DNA of 64,000 bases from Slackia sp. ZJ119 (GCF_011039175.1 NZ_JAAKEN010000003.1:1-64000); one strand, 5' to 3'; counted from the stretch's first letter, positions 32,856 to 42,621 are shown. Numbers and translations are program-made. Notes: generated from the letters alone by a model not told the origin.

Positions 32856-35009
32856 TTGTTTGCTGCCATCTTAGCCGCAAGCATTGCCCTCGTCATAACC
32901 ATAGCCGTCATTTTGGGCGTCATCGTGTTCGTCCATAACCGCAAAGACGGCAGCATCAACGTCAAGAAGCCCGTGAACGCCATCCGTTCGGTGGGCGTGC
33001 ATTCGACGCTATCCGAAACCGCCAAACGCGCCGCCACCGACGCCGTCGCGCGAGACGCGGCGCATCCGAGCGCCAACGCCCAGCCGAGCGGCGGGCTCAA
33101 GTCGCGGTTCTGGGCGATGGGCGTGCTCGTGGCCGCCGTGTTCGGGACGCTCACGGCAAAGCTGTGGTCCATGCAGATCCTGGAAAAGTCAGCCTATGCG
33201 ACCGAATCGGAAGAAAACCAGTTCGCGACCGTGTACACGCCGGCGCCGCGCGGGCGGATCCTCGACGCCGGCGGCGTGGCCATCGTGGGAAACCGCCTGT
33301 CCCGCACCATCCTGGCCGACCCCGACGTGGCCGACAAGCCCGACGTGGTGGGACGGCTTTCGGCGGTGCTCGGCATTCCGCGCAACGTCGTGCGCACGCG
33401 CATCCAGGATGCGTCCGAAGGCGCCCAGAGCCAGCGCGTGGTGGCAAGCGACGCCCGCATGCGCGACGTGGCCTTCATCGCCGAGCACTCCGACGCCTTT
33501 CCGGGCGTGACGGTGCAGCAGCGCACCGTGCGCGACTACCCGTACGGGGCGCTCGCCGCTCACGTGGTGGGCTACACCGGCGCGGTCATCGACTCCGATT
33601 TGGAAAACGTTCAGGAAGGGCGCGACCTGCAGCCCAACGACGTGGTGGGGCGTGCGGGCGTGGAATACGTCTACGACAACCTGCTGGCCGGCGACCACGG
33701 CGAGCGCAAGGTGATGGCCGATGCGAAGGGCAACGTCGTCGAGGTGGTCAGCGAGACGCAGCCTGCCATGGGATCGGACATCCGCCTGACCATCGAAGCG
33801 CCGGTGCAGTCGGTGTGCGACGAGGCCCTCGCGAAGCTCATAGCGCCCAACGGCGTCATCGGCACCGGCACCGGCACGGCGGGCGCCGCCGTGATCATGG
33901 ACGTGCGCGACGGCGGCATCCTCGCCATGGCGAGCTACCCTCCTTACGCGCCGGCGCTGTTCACCGGCTCGGTCGACCAAGAGCTGCTCGACGTCTACGA
34001 CACCGACGAGTCGCACCATCCGCTGCTCAACCGCGCCACCCAGGGCCTCTATCCGGCGGCGTCCACCTACAAGGCCTTCACCGGCCTGGCAGCCCTGGAA
34101 TACGGGTTTGCGGACACGTCGCGCACGTGGACGTGCACGGGGGAGTGGGACGGCTGGAACACGGGCGCCCCGCAGAAGTGCTGGCTGAAGACGGGCCACG
34201 GCACGCTCGATTTCCGCAGCGGCATCGTGAACTCGTGCGACACGGTGTTCTACGACATCGCCTACCAGTTCTATGAAAACAGCGACAAGGTGGGCGAGAC
34301 CGCCATGCAGGACTATTTGAAGAAGTACCGTTTCGGCGAAGAGACCGGCATCGATCTGGGCGGGGAGGCGGTCGGCCGCGTGCCCACGCCCGAATGGAAG
34401 GCCGAGGCGTTTCGCGACCAGCCCGAAGAGGCCGGCTGGCTTGGCGGCGACCTGACGAACATGGTCATCGGGCAGGGGTACGTGCAGGTGACCCCGCTGC
34501 AGATCGCGGTGGCTTACGGGGCCATCGCCACGGGCAGCCTCATGCGGCCCCATGTGCTGAAAGACGTGGTCAACACCAACGGCGACGTCGTCGTCGCGTT
34601 CGAGCCCGAAGTCATGGGGACGCCCGACGTGCCGATGAAGAACCTGAGCGTCGTGCGCGACGCGCTGCGCGGCGTGACGGTGGAAAACGCCGAGATCGCC
34701 CAGCAGTTCAGCGACCGCGGCATCGATCCGGCCACCGTCGCCTGCAAAACGGGCACCGCCGAGTTCGGCGACGGGGACGACTATGCGTGGTTCGCCTGCT
34801 ATGCGCCCTTCGACGACCCGAAGTACGTGATGGCCTGCATCGTGGAGGAAGGCGGCGGCGGCTCGGCCACGGGCGCCCCGCTCGGCGCGGAGCTCATGGC
34901 GGCGGCCCTCGACTACGACGAGGGCAAGCTGAAAGACATCGCCAAAATCCCCGGGTCAAGCGGCACCTCGGTTCCCTACACCGGCTCTTCAAGCGGGCGC
35001 ACGGACTAG
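32856..35009 (+). CDS. mrdA: Penicillin-binding protein 2 (class B transpeptidase)
   Basis: 717 aa. The transpeptidase motifs are S403-T-Y-K406, S460-C-D462 and K631-T-G633, all in proper order after a PBP dimerisation region (from ~130: RGRILDAGG). It cross-links peptidoglycan during elongation with RodA, encoded next. TTG at 32856 is the start, 9 nt after AGGAG. The N-terminus is unusual: a first hydrophobic helix (residues 3-26) is followed by ~60 polar residues and then the usual membrane anchor (~85-103), so two membrane passes are predicted. Confidence 0.95.
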   Translation: MFAAILAASIALVITIAVILGVIVFVHNRKDGSINVKKPVNAIRSVGVHSTLSETAKRAATDAVARDAAHPSANAQPSGGLKSRFWAMGVLVAAVFGTLTAKLWSMQILEKSAYATESEENQFATVYTPAPRGRILDAGGVAIVGNRLSRTILADPDVADKPDVVGRLSAVLGIPRNVVRTRIQDASEGAQSQRVVASDARMRDVAFIAEHSDAFPGVTVQQRTVRDYPYGALAAHVVGYTGAVIDSDLENVQEGRDLQPNDVVGRAGVEYVYDNLLAGDHGERKVMADAKGNVVEVVSETQPAMGSDIRLTIEAPVQSVCDEALAKLIAPNGVIGTGTGTAGAAVIMDVRDGGILAMASYPPYAPALFTGSVDQELLDVYDTDESHHPLLNRATQGLYPAASTYKAFTGLAALEYGFADTSRTWTCTGEWDGWNTGAPQKCWLKTGHGTLDFRSGIVNSCDTVFYDIAYQFYENSDKVGETAMQDYLKKYRFGEETGIDLGGEAVGRVPTPEWKAEAFRDQPEEAGWLGGDLTNMVIGQGYVQVTPLQIAVAYGAIATGSLMRPHVLKDVVNTNGDVVVAFEPEVMGTPDVPMKNLSVVRDALRGVTVENAEIAQQFSDRGIDPATVACKTGTAEFGDGDDYAWFACYAPFDDPKYVMACIVEEGGGGSATGAPLGAELMAAALDYDEGKLKDIAKIPGSSGTSVPYTGSSSGRTD

Positions 35010-35025
35010 AGGCAAGGTGGATGCG

Positions 35026-36219
35026 ATGGCTTCTCTTCCCCAGATCAGCTCGTTGAAATCGGCGTCGGGCGCTCCGCGGCGCGGACGCGAGCGGCGCTTC
35101 GGCTGGATCAACGTTCCCTTCGTCGCCGTGGTGGCGGCGCTGGTGTCCTATGGCTTGCTCGTCGTGTATTCGGCCGTGTCGGTCGATCCGGACTACAGCT
35201 TCTCGCGCCAGCTGGCCGGCGTGGCGGCGGGCGTCGTGCTCATGGCTGTGGTGTGGCGGCTTGACTATCGGCGCCTTGGCGAGTTCACGAACGTGTTCTT
35301 GATCATCAACGTCGTCCTCATCCTGTTGCCGCACATTCCCGGCCTCGGCACCGACGCCGGCATGGGCGCCAAGTCGTGGATCAACGTCGGCATGCAGGTC
35401 CAGCCGGGCGAGTTCGCGAAGATCACGGTTATCTTGCTGGACGCGTCGGTCGTGGCGCGCTACGGCGGCAAGCTGGAAGACGCCGGCGAATACCTCAAGG
35501 CGCTCGGCTACATCCTCGTTCCGTTCGCGTGCATCATGACCCAGCCCGACCTGGGCACGGGGCTCGTATACCTGTTCATCGGCGCGGTGGCGCTCGTGGT
35601 GGGCGGAGCTCGGCCGAAATACCTGCTCATCACGTTGGCGGCGGGTATCGTCGCCATCATGTGCGTGTTCGCCGTCGACGAGGCCATCAAAAGCTCGACG
35701 GGCGAATACAAGCTTCTGAAACAGTACCAGCGCAACCGCCTCTTCGTGTTCTTGAACCAGGACAGCGCCGATCTGTCTTCGGAAGGCTACAACCTCAAGC
35801 AGGCGCAGATCGCCATCGGGTCGGGCGGGCTGTTCGGCAAGGGGCTTTTCCAGGGCACGCAGCATTCGCTCGGCCTTTTGCCCGAAGCGCCCACCGACTT
35901 CATCTTCTGCGTGCTGGCCGAAGAGCTCGGGTTCGTCGGCGCACTCGTTCTCTTGGCACTCTACTTGGCTTTGATACTCATTAGTTTCCGTATCGCCATG
36001 GCCTCGAATGATTTGTTTGGTATGGTGATCGTGATGTGCATCATCGGTATGTGGCTGTTCCAGATTCTCGAGAACATCGGCATGGACTGCGGGCTGATGC
36101 CCATCACCGGCATTCCGTTGCCGTTCGTCAGCTACGGATCGTCGTTTATGGTGGTCAATTTCGTATTGCTCGGCCTTATCGGCTCGGTGTGGAGCCATAA
36201 TGCCACGATGAAGCGGTAA
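35026..36219 (+). CDS. rodA: RodA peptidoglycan glycosyltransferase (SEDS family)
   Basis: 397 aa with about ten membrane helices. SEDS landmarks are GAKSWINVG, QPGEFAKI, TQPDLGTG, LPEAPTDFIFCVLAEE (the catalytic Asp region) and GIPLPFVSYGSS near the C-terminus. It polymerises lipid II with PBP2. I prefer ATG 35026, five bases after AAGGTGG; GTG 35017, three codons upstream, is the alternative. It lies 16 bp after the PBP2 gene. Confidence 0.95.
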   Translation: MASLPQISSLKSASGAPRRGRERRFGWINVPFVAVVAALVSYGLLVVYSAVSVDPDYSFSRQLAGVAAGVVLMAVVWRLDYRRLGEFTNVFLIINVVLILLPHIPGLGTDAGMGAKSWINVGMQVQPGEFAKITVILLDASVVARYGGKLEDAGEYLKALGYILVPFACIMTQPDLGTGLVYLFIGAVALVVGGARPKYLLITLAAGIVAIMCVFAVDEAIKSSTGEYKLLKQYQRNRLFVFLNQDSADLSSEGYNLKQAQIAIGSGGLFGKGLFQGTQHSLGLLPEAPTDFIFCVLAEELGFVGALVLLALYLALILISFRIAMASNDLFGMVIVMCIIGMWLFQILENIGMDCGLMPITGIPLPFVSYGSSFMVVNFVLLGLIGSVWSHNATMKR

Positions 36220-36231
36220 GGGAGGAAACCG

Positions 36232-37368
36232 ATGAAGCTTCCTATCGACATTGGCGCGGTGCTCGACGAGGCGACGAATCTCGACGCCGCGAAGAAAAAA
36301 CCCCTGGCAGTGAGCGTGTATTACGATCCCACGGCCGACGATGCGCTGCTGGCGTGGGTGCACGAGGCGTTTCAAAGCGAGCTGGAAACGGTGCGCGTGC
36401 GCGAAGTCGTGCTGGACGGGACCGCGCCCGACCTGCGCGTCGAGGACGACATGGCGTGCGTCGTCGCGGGGGGTCTGCAAGACGCGTTCGAGGTCGCGGG
36501 CGCATGTCGCGACCGCGGCGTTCCCGCCATGGCAGTGACGCTCGACGCGGCCGCGGCCGAAGGCCGGGCTCGCGCTTTGGGCCGCTCGATCCCGCAGGCC
36601 GACGTGTGCGCCCCGCGCCCGGGGGCCGAAACCGACGACGAGCGCCGCGCGTCGCTGCTGCTGCGCATGGGCCAGTGGGTTATCGCCGCCTGCCACAGCG
36701 TGCGGCTGCCGTTCGCGCTGGCGTTTCCGTTTGTGCGGCGCCCGCTTGCCAACGACGCCATTTTGTCCACGTCGCTGCAAAACGCCGGGGTGGGGCTGGT
36801 GTTCCTCATTCCAGGGGCCGACCTGCCCGTCATGACGCTCAACCAGGCGAAGATGCTGCTGATGATCGCGGCGGCCTACGGCGAAGAGCTGGGGCCGTCC
36901 CGCGTGAAGGAGCTGGCGGCCGTGGTGGCCGGCGGGTTTGCCTGCCGGGCGGTCGCGCGGCAGCTTGCGGGCGCGGTCCCGGCGCTCGGGTGGGCCGTGA
37001 AGGCCGCCGTGGGCTACGGCGGCACGGCGGCCATGGGATGGGCTGCCGTGGAATACTACGAAGGAGGCGCGGCCTTTGCGAAGGCGGCCGACGCCGTGGC
37101 GCACGCCCGCTCCCAGGTTGCCGCCGAGACCGCCCGCCCCGGCTCGACGCTCAACCGCGCGGCCGACGCCGTGCAGCGCCGCGCGGCCCAAGCGGCGATG
37201 GCGCCGGCCGTGACGGTGATGAAGGCCGCTTTCGGCGACAAGGTAAAAGACGTGGCGGCAAGCGTTTCCGGCATGGCCGGGGGCGTGAGCAGCGTTGCCG
37301 ACGGGGTGGGCAGGACCGCCTGCACGGTGAGCGCGGCCGCCGATTGCGTGAAAAGGCATCTCTCGTGA
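36232..37368 (+). CDS. DUF697/YcjF-like membrane-associated protein
   Basis: 378 aa. Residues ~10-130 form a soluble domain with a nucleotide-fold look but no P-loop. Residues ~185-275 contain two hydrophobic helical pairs with LNQAKMLLMIAAAYGEEL and VAGGFACRAVARQLAG, the pattern of the DUF697 family often fused to or partnered with GTPases. The C-terminus is helical and Ala-rich. GGGAGGAAAC precedes the ATG. Its stop overlaps the next gene's GTG start. Function unknown. Confidence 0.7.
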   Translation: MKLPIDIGAVLDEATNLDAAKKKPLAVSVYYDPTADDALLAWVHEAFQSELETVRVREVVLDGTAPDLRVEDDMACVVAGGLQDAFEVAGACRDRGVPAMAVTLDAAAAEGRARALGRSIPQADVCAPRPGAETDDERRASLLLRMGQWVIAACHSVRLPFALAFPFVRRPLANDAILSTSLQNAGVGLVFLIPGADLPVMTLNQAKMLLMIAAAYGEELGPSRVKELAAVVAGGFACRAVARQLAGAVPALGWAVKAAVGYGGTAAMGWAAVEYYEGGAAFAKAADAVAHARSQVAAETARPGSTLNRAADAVQRRAAQAAMAPAVTVMKAAFGDKVKDVAASVSGMAGGVSSVADGVGRTACTVSAAADCVKRHLS

Positions 37369-39269
37369 CGAATCTTTGGTCTCGGGTCGCTCCGCTGCTT
37401 GCGGACGCGGAGCGGCCTGCCCGCTACCTCAACCACGAATTCGGGTGCGTCTACAAAGAGGACGCCCCGTTTCGTTTCTGCATGGTCTACCCGGACACCT
37501 ACGAGCTCGGCCAGGCGAACCAGGCCGTGCGCATCCTGGTCAACCGGGTGAACGCCGAGCGCGGCATGGGCGCCGAGCGGGCGTTTCTGCCGGCTCCCGC
37601 CTTTTGCGACACGCTGCGCGACGAGGGCGTTGCGCTGTTTTCGCTCGAAGGCTGCCGCCCGCTTGCCGAGTTCGACGTCATCGGCGTGACGCTGCCTCAT
37701 GAGTTAGCTGCAACTAACATTTTGGAGGCGCTCGACCTGGCCGGCATTCCGCTGCGGGCCGACGCGCGCCGCGACGGCGACCCGATCGTGGTGGCCGGCG
37801 GCCCGTGCGCGTTCAATCCCGAGCCCTATGCGCCGTTTTTCGACGCGTTCAACATCGGCGAGGGCGAAGAGATGCTGGTGGAGGGCCTGCGGCTCGTGCG
37901 CGACCGGCAGGACGCGGGCGCGTCTCGGCGCGAGATCGTGCGGGCGCTCGCGGACGTGGGCGGCTGGTACGTGCCGTCGCTGTACCGGTGGCGCGGCGAA
38001 GACGAGGCGCAGGAGGCCGGCTCGTGGATCGAGCCGCTTTGCGCGGGCGTGCCGGCCGTCGTCGAAAAGCGCGTCTTCGAAGGCTTTGCGCAAAGCCCTG
38101 GCTGGGAGCCGAACATCGTGCCGTTCGCCGAGGTGGTGCACGACCGCCTGAACGTCGAGATCCTGCGCGGGTGCGCCCGCGGCTGCCGGTTCTGCCAGGC
38201 TGGCATGATGTATCGGCCCGTGCGCGAGCGCAGCGCCGACAATGTCGTGGAATCGGTCGTGACCGGACTTGCCGAAACGGGGTACGACGAGGTGAGCCTC
38301 ACGTCGCTGTCGTCGACCGACCATTCGCAGATCGCCGAGATCCTGACGCGCATCAACGCGGCCTGCAAGGGCCGCGGCGTGCGCGTGTCGGTGCCTTCGC
38401 AGCGGCTCGACTCGTTCGGCGTGGAGATGGCCGAGCTGGTGGCCGGGCAGAAAAAGGGAGGCCTCACGTTCGCGCCGGAGGCCGGCACGCAGCGGCTGCG
38501 CGACGTCATCAACAAAAACGTCACCGAAGAAGACCTGTTCGCGGCCGTGGACGCCGCGTTCGCCGCCGGTTGGCGCCGCTGCAAGCTCTACTTCATGATC
38601 GGGCTGCCGACCGAGACCGACGAAGACGTGAAGGGCATCGCGAGCCTGGCCCAGCGGGCCTACGACCGCGCGAAGGCCGCAGTGCCGCCCGACCAGCGCG
38701 GCAGCGTGCGCCTGTCGGTGAGCGTGGCGGTGTTCGTGCCGAAGGCCCAGACGCCGTTTCAGTGGGACGGGCAGATAACGCCCGAAGAGACGCTGCGGCG
38801 CATCCAGCTTCTGCGCAACTCGGTGAAGTACAAGGCGGTGGACGTGAACTGGCACGATCCGAAGACGAGCTTCGTCGAGGCCGTCATGAGCCGCGGCGGG
38901 CGCGAGGTGGCGGCCGTGGTGGAAGAGGCGTGGCGGCGCGGGGCGCGGTTCGACGCCTGGACGGAATGCTTCGACGAGGACGCGTGGCGCGGCGCCGCCG
39001 AGGCGTGTGGCGTCGATCCGGAGGCGGTCGCGCAGACGACGTATCCGACCGACTACGTCATGCCGTGGAGCCACGTGTCCACGGGCGTGTCCGTGCGCTT
39101 TTTGGCCCTCGAGCGAAAGCGTGCCGCCGAGGGGCGCACGACCGAGGACTGCACGTTCGGGCGCTGCAGCGCCTGCGGGGCGTGTCCGGCGCTCGACGCG
39201 GGCAACGAGCTGGCGCAGCCGCGCACATCTGGCGGCTCGAACGCACGGAAGGAGGCCGCAGATGAGTGA
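37365..39269 (+). CDS. B12-binding-fold radical SAM protein (TIGR03960-like)
   Basis: 634 aa. An N-terminal cobalamin-binding-like fold (to ~190, with VYPDTYELGQANQAV) precedes a radical SAM core with the cluster motif CARGCRFC in ILRGCARGCRFCQAG, which binds the 4Fe-4S cluster and SAM. A Cys-rich end (CTFGRCSACGAC) may hold a second cluster or zinc. The GTG at 37365 overlaps the preceding stop. The partner gene for DUF2344 overlaps its end by 8 bp; in many bacteria the two are adjacent or fused and linked to RNA modification, but the substrate is not established here. Confidence 0.88.
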   Translation: MTNLWSRVAPLLADAERPARYLNHEFGCVYKEDAPFRFCMVYPDTYELGQANQAVRILVNRVNAERGMGAERAFLPAPAFCDTLRDEGVALFSLEGCRPLAEFDVIGVTLPHELAATNILEALDLAGIPLRADARRDGDPIVVAGGPCAFNPEPYAPFFDAFNIGEGEEMLVEGLRLVRDRQDAGASRREIVRALADVGGWYVPSLYRWRGEDEAQEAGSWIEPLCAGVPAVVEKRVFEGFAQSPGWEPNIVPFAEVVHDRLNVEILRGCARGCRFCQAGMMYRPVRERSADNVVESVVTGLAETGYDEVSLTSLSSTDHSQIAEILTRINAACKGRGVRVSVPSQRLDSFGVEMAELVAGQKKGGLTFAPEAGTQRLRDVINKNVTEEDLFAAVDAAFAAGWRRCKLYFMIGLPTETDEDVKGIASLAQRAYDRAKAAVPPDQRGSVRLSVSVAVFVPKAQTPFQWDGQITPEETLRRIQLLRNSVKYKAVDVNWHDPKTSFVEAVMSRGGREVAAVVEEAWRRGARFDAWTECFDEDAWRGAAEACGVDPEAVAQTTYPTDYVMPWSHVSTGVSVRFLALERKRAAEGRTTEDCTFGRCSACGACPALDAGNELAQPRTSGGSNARKEAADE

Positions 39270-39897
39270 TCCGCGCTTGTTCCGGCTGCGCGTCACGTTC
39301 GCCAAACAGGGGCGGCTGGCGCTGCTGTCGCATTTGGAGGTCGCTCGCGCCCTCGAGCGGGCGGTGCGCCGCTCCGGCCTGCCCTTCGCGGTGAGCCAGG
39401 GGTTTTCTCCCCACATGAGAATAGCCTTCGGCGCGGCGCTGCCGGTGGGGGTGGGCGGCACCTCTGAGATCTTCGACCTGCTGCTGACCGACTACGTCGC
39501 GCCGGCCCGTGCGCTTTGTGCGCTGCAGGCGAAAAGCGCGTCCGACCTCATGCCGAGCGCATGCCGCTACGTGGAACCCCAGGCGCCCGCCGCGTCGGTC
39601 GCGTTTCCGGTCGGCACCTACGTGGCGCAGCTGACCGACGAGGTGCGCGAGCTGACGGTGCCGAAAGAAGTGCGCGTCGTGCGCAAAAAGAAGGAAAAAA
39701 CGCTGGTCGTGGGCGAGTTTTTGCGCCAAGAGGTCGAAGTGGCGGGCAACGAGGTCCGCTTTGCCCTGGAATCGAAGCCCTCAGGGTCGCTGCGCCCCGA
39801 CGTGCTCATGCGCGAGATCTGCGCCGCCAGCGTCTCGGCGAGCGGCGAGGCGCTTCGCGTGCTGGCGATGACCCGCACGGCGCAGGACCCGGCCTAA
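39262..39897 (+). CDS. DUF2344 protein (radical SAM partner)
   Basis: 211 aa. RLRVTFAKQGRLALLSHLE, RAVRRSGLPFAVSQGFSPH and IAFGAALPVG are the diagnostic blocks of DUF2344 (TIGR03936). It nearly always accompanies the radical SAM protein encoded just upstream, with which it overlaps by 8 bp behind an AAGGAGG. It probably binds the same RNA or protein substrate. It converges with engB across an 80-bp spacer. Confidence 0.9.
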   Translation: MSDPRLFRLRVTFAKQGRLALLSHLEVARALERAVRRSGLPFAVSQGFSPHMRIAFGAALPVGVGGTSEIFDLLLTDYVAPARALCALQAKSASDLMPSACRYVEPQAPAASVAFPVGTYVAQLTDEVRELTVPKEVRVVRKKKEKTLVVGEFLRQEVEVAGNEVRFALESKPSGSLRPDVLMREICAASVSASGEALRVLAMTRTAQDPA

Positions 39898-39978
39898 GGC
39901 GCGTGCCGCGCGGCCGCGGCGCCGCCCTGCGGATCCGGGCCAAGCCGGCTTGCAGGCGGCGTTTCCCGTGCGCGTCGC

Positions 39979-40566
39979 TTAGGCGTTTCGCACTTCGGCC
40001 GATATCAGCTTGCGCAGCTCGTCGATGCCGATGCCCTTTTCCGATGACGTGACGACGATCGGCACGTCGGGGCCCAGGTCGAGCTGGCGGGTGATGGCGG
40101 CCTTCTGCTGGCGCTGCTTGTTGGGGGTCAGCTTGTCGGCCTTGGTCAGCACCACCGCGAACGGCAGCTCGGCGTCCTGCAGAAACGCGATCATGTTCTC
40201 GTCGAGCGGCTGGGCGGGGTGGCGGATGTCGATGAGCGACAGCACGAGCAGAAAGTCGCGGTCTTGGTTGAAATACCCCTCGATAAGTTCGCTCCAGCGC
40301 CCCTTTTCCGACTTCGACACCTTCGCGTAGCCGTAGCCCGGAAGGTCCACGAAGCGGACGTCGCCGGCCTCGAAGAAGTTGATGGTCGACGTCTTGCCCG
40401 GCGTGCCCGACACCTTCGCGAGCGCCTTGCGGTTGAACAGCCTGTTGATGAGCGACGACTTGCCGACGTTCGACCGGCCTGCGAACGAGATCTCGGGCGT
40501 GGTCGAAGGCGGCAGCTGGGAAGACGTGCCGAAGGAGCGCTCGTAGCGCACGTTGTTGAAGTTCAT
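39979..40566 (-). CDS. engB: Ribosome-biogenesis GTPase EngB/YsxC
   Basis: 195 aa, standard size. G motifs: GRSNVGKSS (G1), the G2 Thr in GTPGKTSTINFF, DLPGYGYA (G3) and TKAD (G4). EngB acts in large-subunit assembly. Minus strand, start at 40566, with AGGAG upstream and an extended -10 (TGCTAGAAT, minus strand, around 40597-40605) about 35 bp before the start. Confidence 0.95.
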   Translation of the reverse strand: MNFNNVRYERSFGTSSQLPPSTTPEISFAGRSNVGKSSLINRLFNRKALAKVSGTPGKTSTINFFEAGDVRFVDLPGYGYAKVSKSEKGRWSELIEGYFNQDRDFLLVLSLIDIRHPAQPLDENMIAFLQDAELPFAVVLTKADKLTPNKQRQQKAAITRQLDLGPDVPIVVTSSEKGIGIDELRKLISAEVRNA

Positions 40567-40808
40567 GGTTGCTCCTGGTCAGGGGACAAGAGTCCCTATT
40601 CTAGCATGGCTGGCCGGACGCGCTGTGGCGATTGTGTGTGCGTCGTGAAAACGCCAGCTTCCCCGCCGCGCCCGCAGACGTTGGTGATACACTTCAACGG
40701 TTTCTATATCACACATGCCTTGGCGACCTTGCTTCGCGAGTGGCCACCTGAAAAAGGCTGCGAACGCAAGGAATGACCCTGGGCAGAGGACTAACGAATG
40801 GAGAAAGC

Positions 40809-41627
40809 ATGGCGAAAGTCAGCATCCGCACGCTGCTCGACGCGGGCAGCCACTTCGGTCATCAGACCCGTCGCTGGAACCCCAAGATGAAGCCGTACAT
40901 CTTCGGCAGCCGCGGCGACATCTACATCATCGACCTCAAGCAGACGCTCATCGGCCTTGACCAGTCGTACTCGTTCGTTTCCACGCTTGCCCGCACCGGC
41001 GGCACCGTGCTGTTCGTCGGCACGAAGAAGCAGGCCCAGGAAGCCGTGGCCGACGCCGCGAACAGGTGCGGCATGCCGTACGTGAACTCCCGCTGGCTCG
41101 GCGGCATGCTCACGAACTTCGTCACCATCCGCTCGCGCGTGACCCGCATGGAAGAGCTCGAGGCCATGGAGGCCGACGGCCGCATGGCGCTGCTGCCGAA
41201 GAAGGAGCAGATCCTGCTTCGCAAGGAGCTTTCCAAGCTGCAGACTAACCTCAACGGCATCCGCAACATGAAGCGTTTGCCTGACGCCGTGTTCGTCATC
41301 GACACGAACCGCGAAGAGACCGCCATCCGCGAGGCTCGCCGCCTGAACATCCCGATCGTGGGCACGCTCGACACCAACTGCAACCCCGACGACGTCGACT
41401 ACGGCATTCCGGCCAACGACGACGCCATCCGTTCGGTCCGCCTGCTCGCCGACTTCATCGCCGACGCGGTCGTGGCCGGCGTGGGCGCTCCGGTGTCCGT
41501 CGACGAGATGATGGCCGCCGAGGGCGAAGCGGTCGCCGTCGAGGCCGAAGAAGCCGCTGTCGAAGCCGTCGCCGAAGCCGCTGGCGCGGCCGAAGGCGCT
41601 GCTGAGGCTGTTGAAGCTGCTGAATAA
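40809..41627 (+). CDS. rpsB: 30S ribosomal protein S2
   Basis: 272 aa. LLDAGSHFGHQTRRWNPKM, VNSRWLGGMLTNF and FVIDTNREETAIREA are universal S2 blocks. The last ~40 residues are an Ala/Glu/Val acidic tail not found in short S2 proteins. The ATG at 40809 follows GGAG; a 12-codon upstream extension in frame has no ribosome site. tsf follows after 68 bp, the usual rpsB-tsf pair. The 240-bp leader shows no motif I can name. Confidence 0.97.
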   Translation: MAKVSIRTLLDAGSHFGHQTRRWNPKMKPYIFGSRGDIYIIDLKQTLIGLDQSYSFVSTLARTGGTVLFVGTKKQAQEAVADAANRCGMPYVNSRWLGGMLTNFVTIRSRVTRMEELEAMEADGRMALLPKKEQILLRKELSKLQTNLNGIRNMKRLPDAVFVIDTNREETAIREARRLNIPIVGTLDTNCNPDDVDYGIPANDDAIRSVRLLADFIADAVVAGVGAPVSVDEMMAAEGEAVAVEAEEAAVEAVAEAAGAAEGAAEAVEAAE

Positions 41628-41695
41628 CAACCAAGTTCGAAAACCGTATTCACGACCGGCTCGCACGAAGGCGGGCCCTCCCAGAAAGGATCTCC

Positions 41696-42559
41696 ATGGC
41701 TGACATTACCGCTTCTATGGTTAAAGAGCTTCGCGAAATGACCGACGCCGGCATGATGGAGTGCAAAAAGGCGCTCGTCGAGGCCGAGGGCGACATGGAA
41801 AAGGCCGTTGACGTGCTGCGCACCCGCGGTCTGGCCGCCGTTGCCAAGAAGGCCGGTCGCGCCACGAACGAAGGCACCGTCTTCACCGTGACCAACGACG
41901 CCTGCACCGAAGGCGCCATGGTCGAGCTGAACTGCGAGACCGACTTCGTGGCCATGAACGAGAAGTTCAAGGCCTATGCCAGCAAGATCGCCACCGCCGC
42001 GCTCGACGCCCGCGCCGCCGACATCGACGCGCTGAAGGCCGCCACGATCGAGGGCGAGACCGTCGAAGCCGTGCTGACCGACGCCATCCATGTGATGGGC
42101 GAGAACACCCAGCTCGCACGCGTGGCCGTCGTCGAGGGCGACGCCGTTTCCACCTACATCCACGGCGGCGGCAAGATCGGCGTGCTCGTGGTCTTCGGCC
42201 TTGAGGGCATCGAGGCCAACGCCGACGCCTTCCAGACCTACGGCCGCGACATCGCCATGCAGGTCGCTGCCGCAAGCCCCGTGGCCGCCAACCGCGACAT
42301 GGTCGACGCGGACATCGTCGCGCACGAAAAGGCCATCTACATGGCGCAGGCCGCCGAATCCGGCAAGCCTGAGGCCATCCAGGAAAAGATGGCGACGGGC
42401 CGTTTGGAGAAGTTCTTCAAGGAGAACGTGCTCACCGAGCAGCAGTTCGTGAAGAACCCCGATCAGACGGTCGCGCAGTACACCGAGGAAGTCGCCAAGA
42501 CCCTCGGCGGCAAGATCGCCATCGTGGACTTCAAGCGCTTCGTGCTGGGCGGCGAATAA
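41696..42559 (+). CDS. tsf: Elongation factor Ts
   Basis: 287 aa. The N-terminal UBA-like domain (MVKELREMTDAGMMECKKAL) and the NCETDFVAMNE segment that contacts EF-Tu and drives GDP release are intact. AGAAAGGA precedes the ATG. A strong terminator follows at 42593, so pyrH, the usual next gene in many bacteria, is not in this operon. Confidence 0.97.
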   Translation: MADITASMVKELREMTDAGMMECKKALVEAEGDMEKAVDVLRTRGLAAVAKKAGRATNEGTVFTVTNDACTEGAMVELNCETDFVAMNEKFKAYASKIATAALDARAADIDALKAATIEGETVEAVLTDAIHVMGENTQLARVAVVEGDAVSTYIHGGGKIGVLVVFGLEGIEANADAFQTYGRDIAMQVAAASPVAANRDMVDADIVAHEKAIYMAQAAESGKPEAIQEKMATGRLEKFFKENVLTEQQFVKNPDQTVAQYTEEVAKTLGGKIAIVDFKRFVLGGE

Positions 42560-42592
42560 TCGCCAACGCGAACCGCATCGCCTGACGCATCG

Positions 42593-42621
42593 AAAAGGCC
42601 GGCCGCTGTGCCGGCCTTTTT
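42593..42621 (+). terminator. Terminator of rpsB-tsf
   Basis: AAAAGGCCGGC pairs perfectly with GCCGGCCTTTT around CGCTGT, with one more T before TCG. Confidence 0.92.

Noticed and set aside
34894-37359. Very long minus-strand open frame opposite rodA and the DUF697-like gene (also similar ones at 45695-47224, 47923-49464, 8446-9591)
   Set aside because: High-GC coding sequence leaves the antisense frame open; the translations are Arg/His/Gly-rich, lack family motifs and lie opposite well-supported genes.
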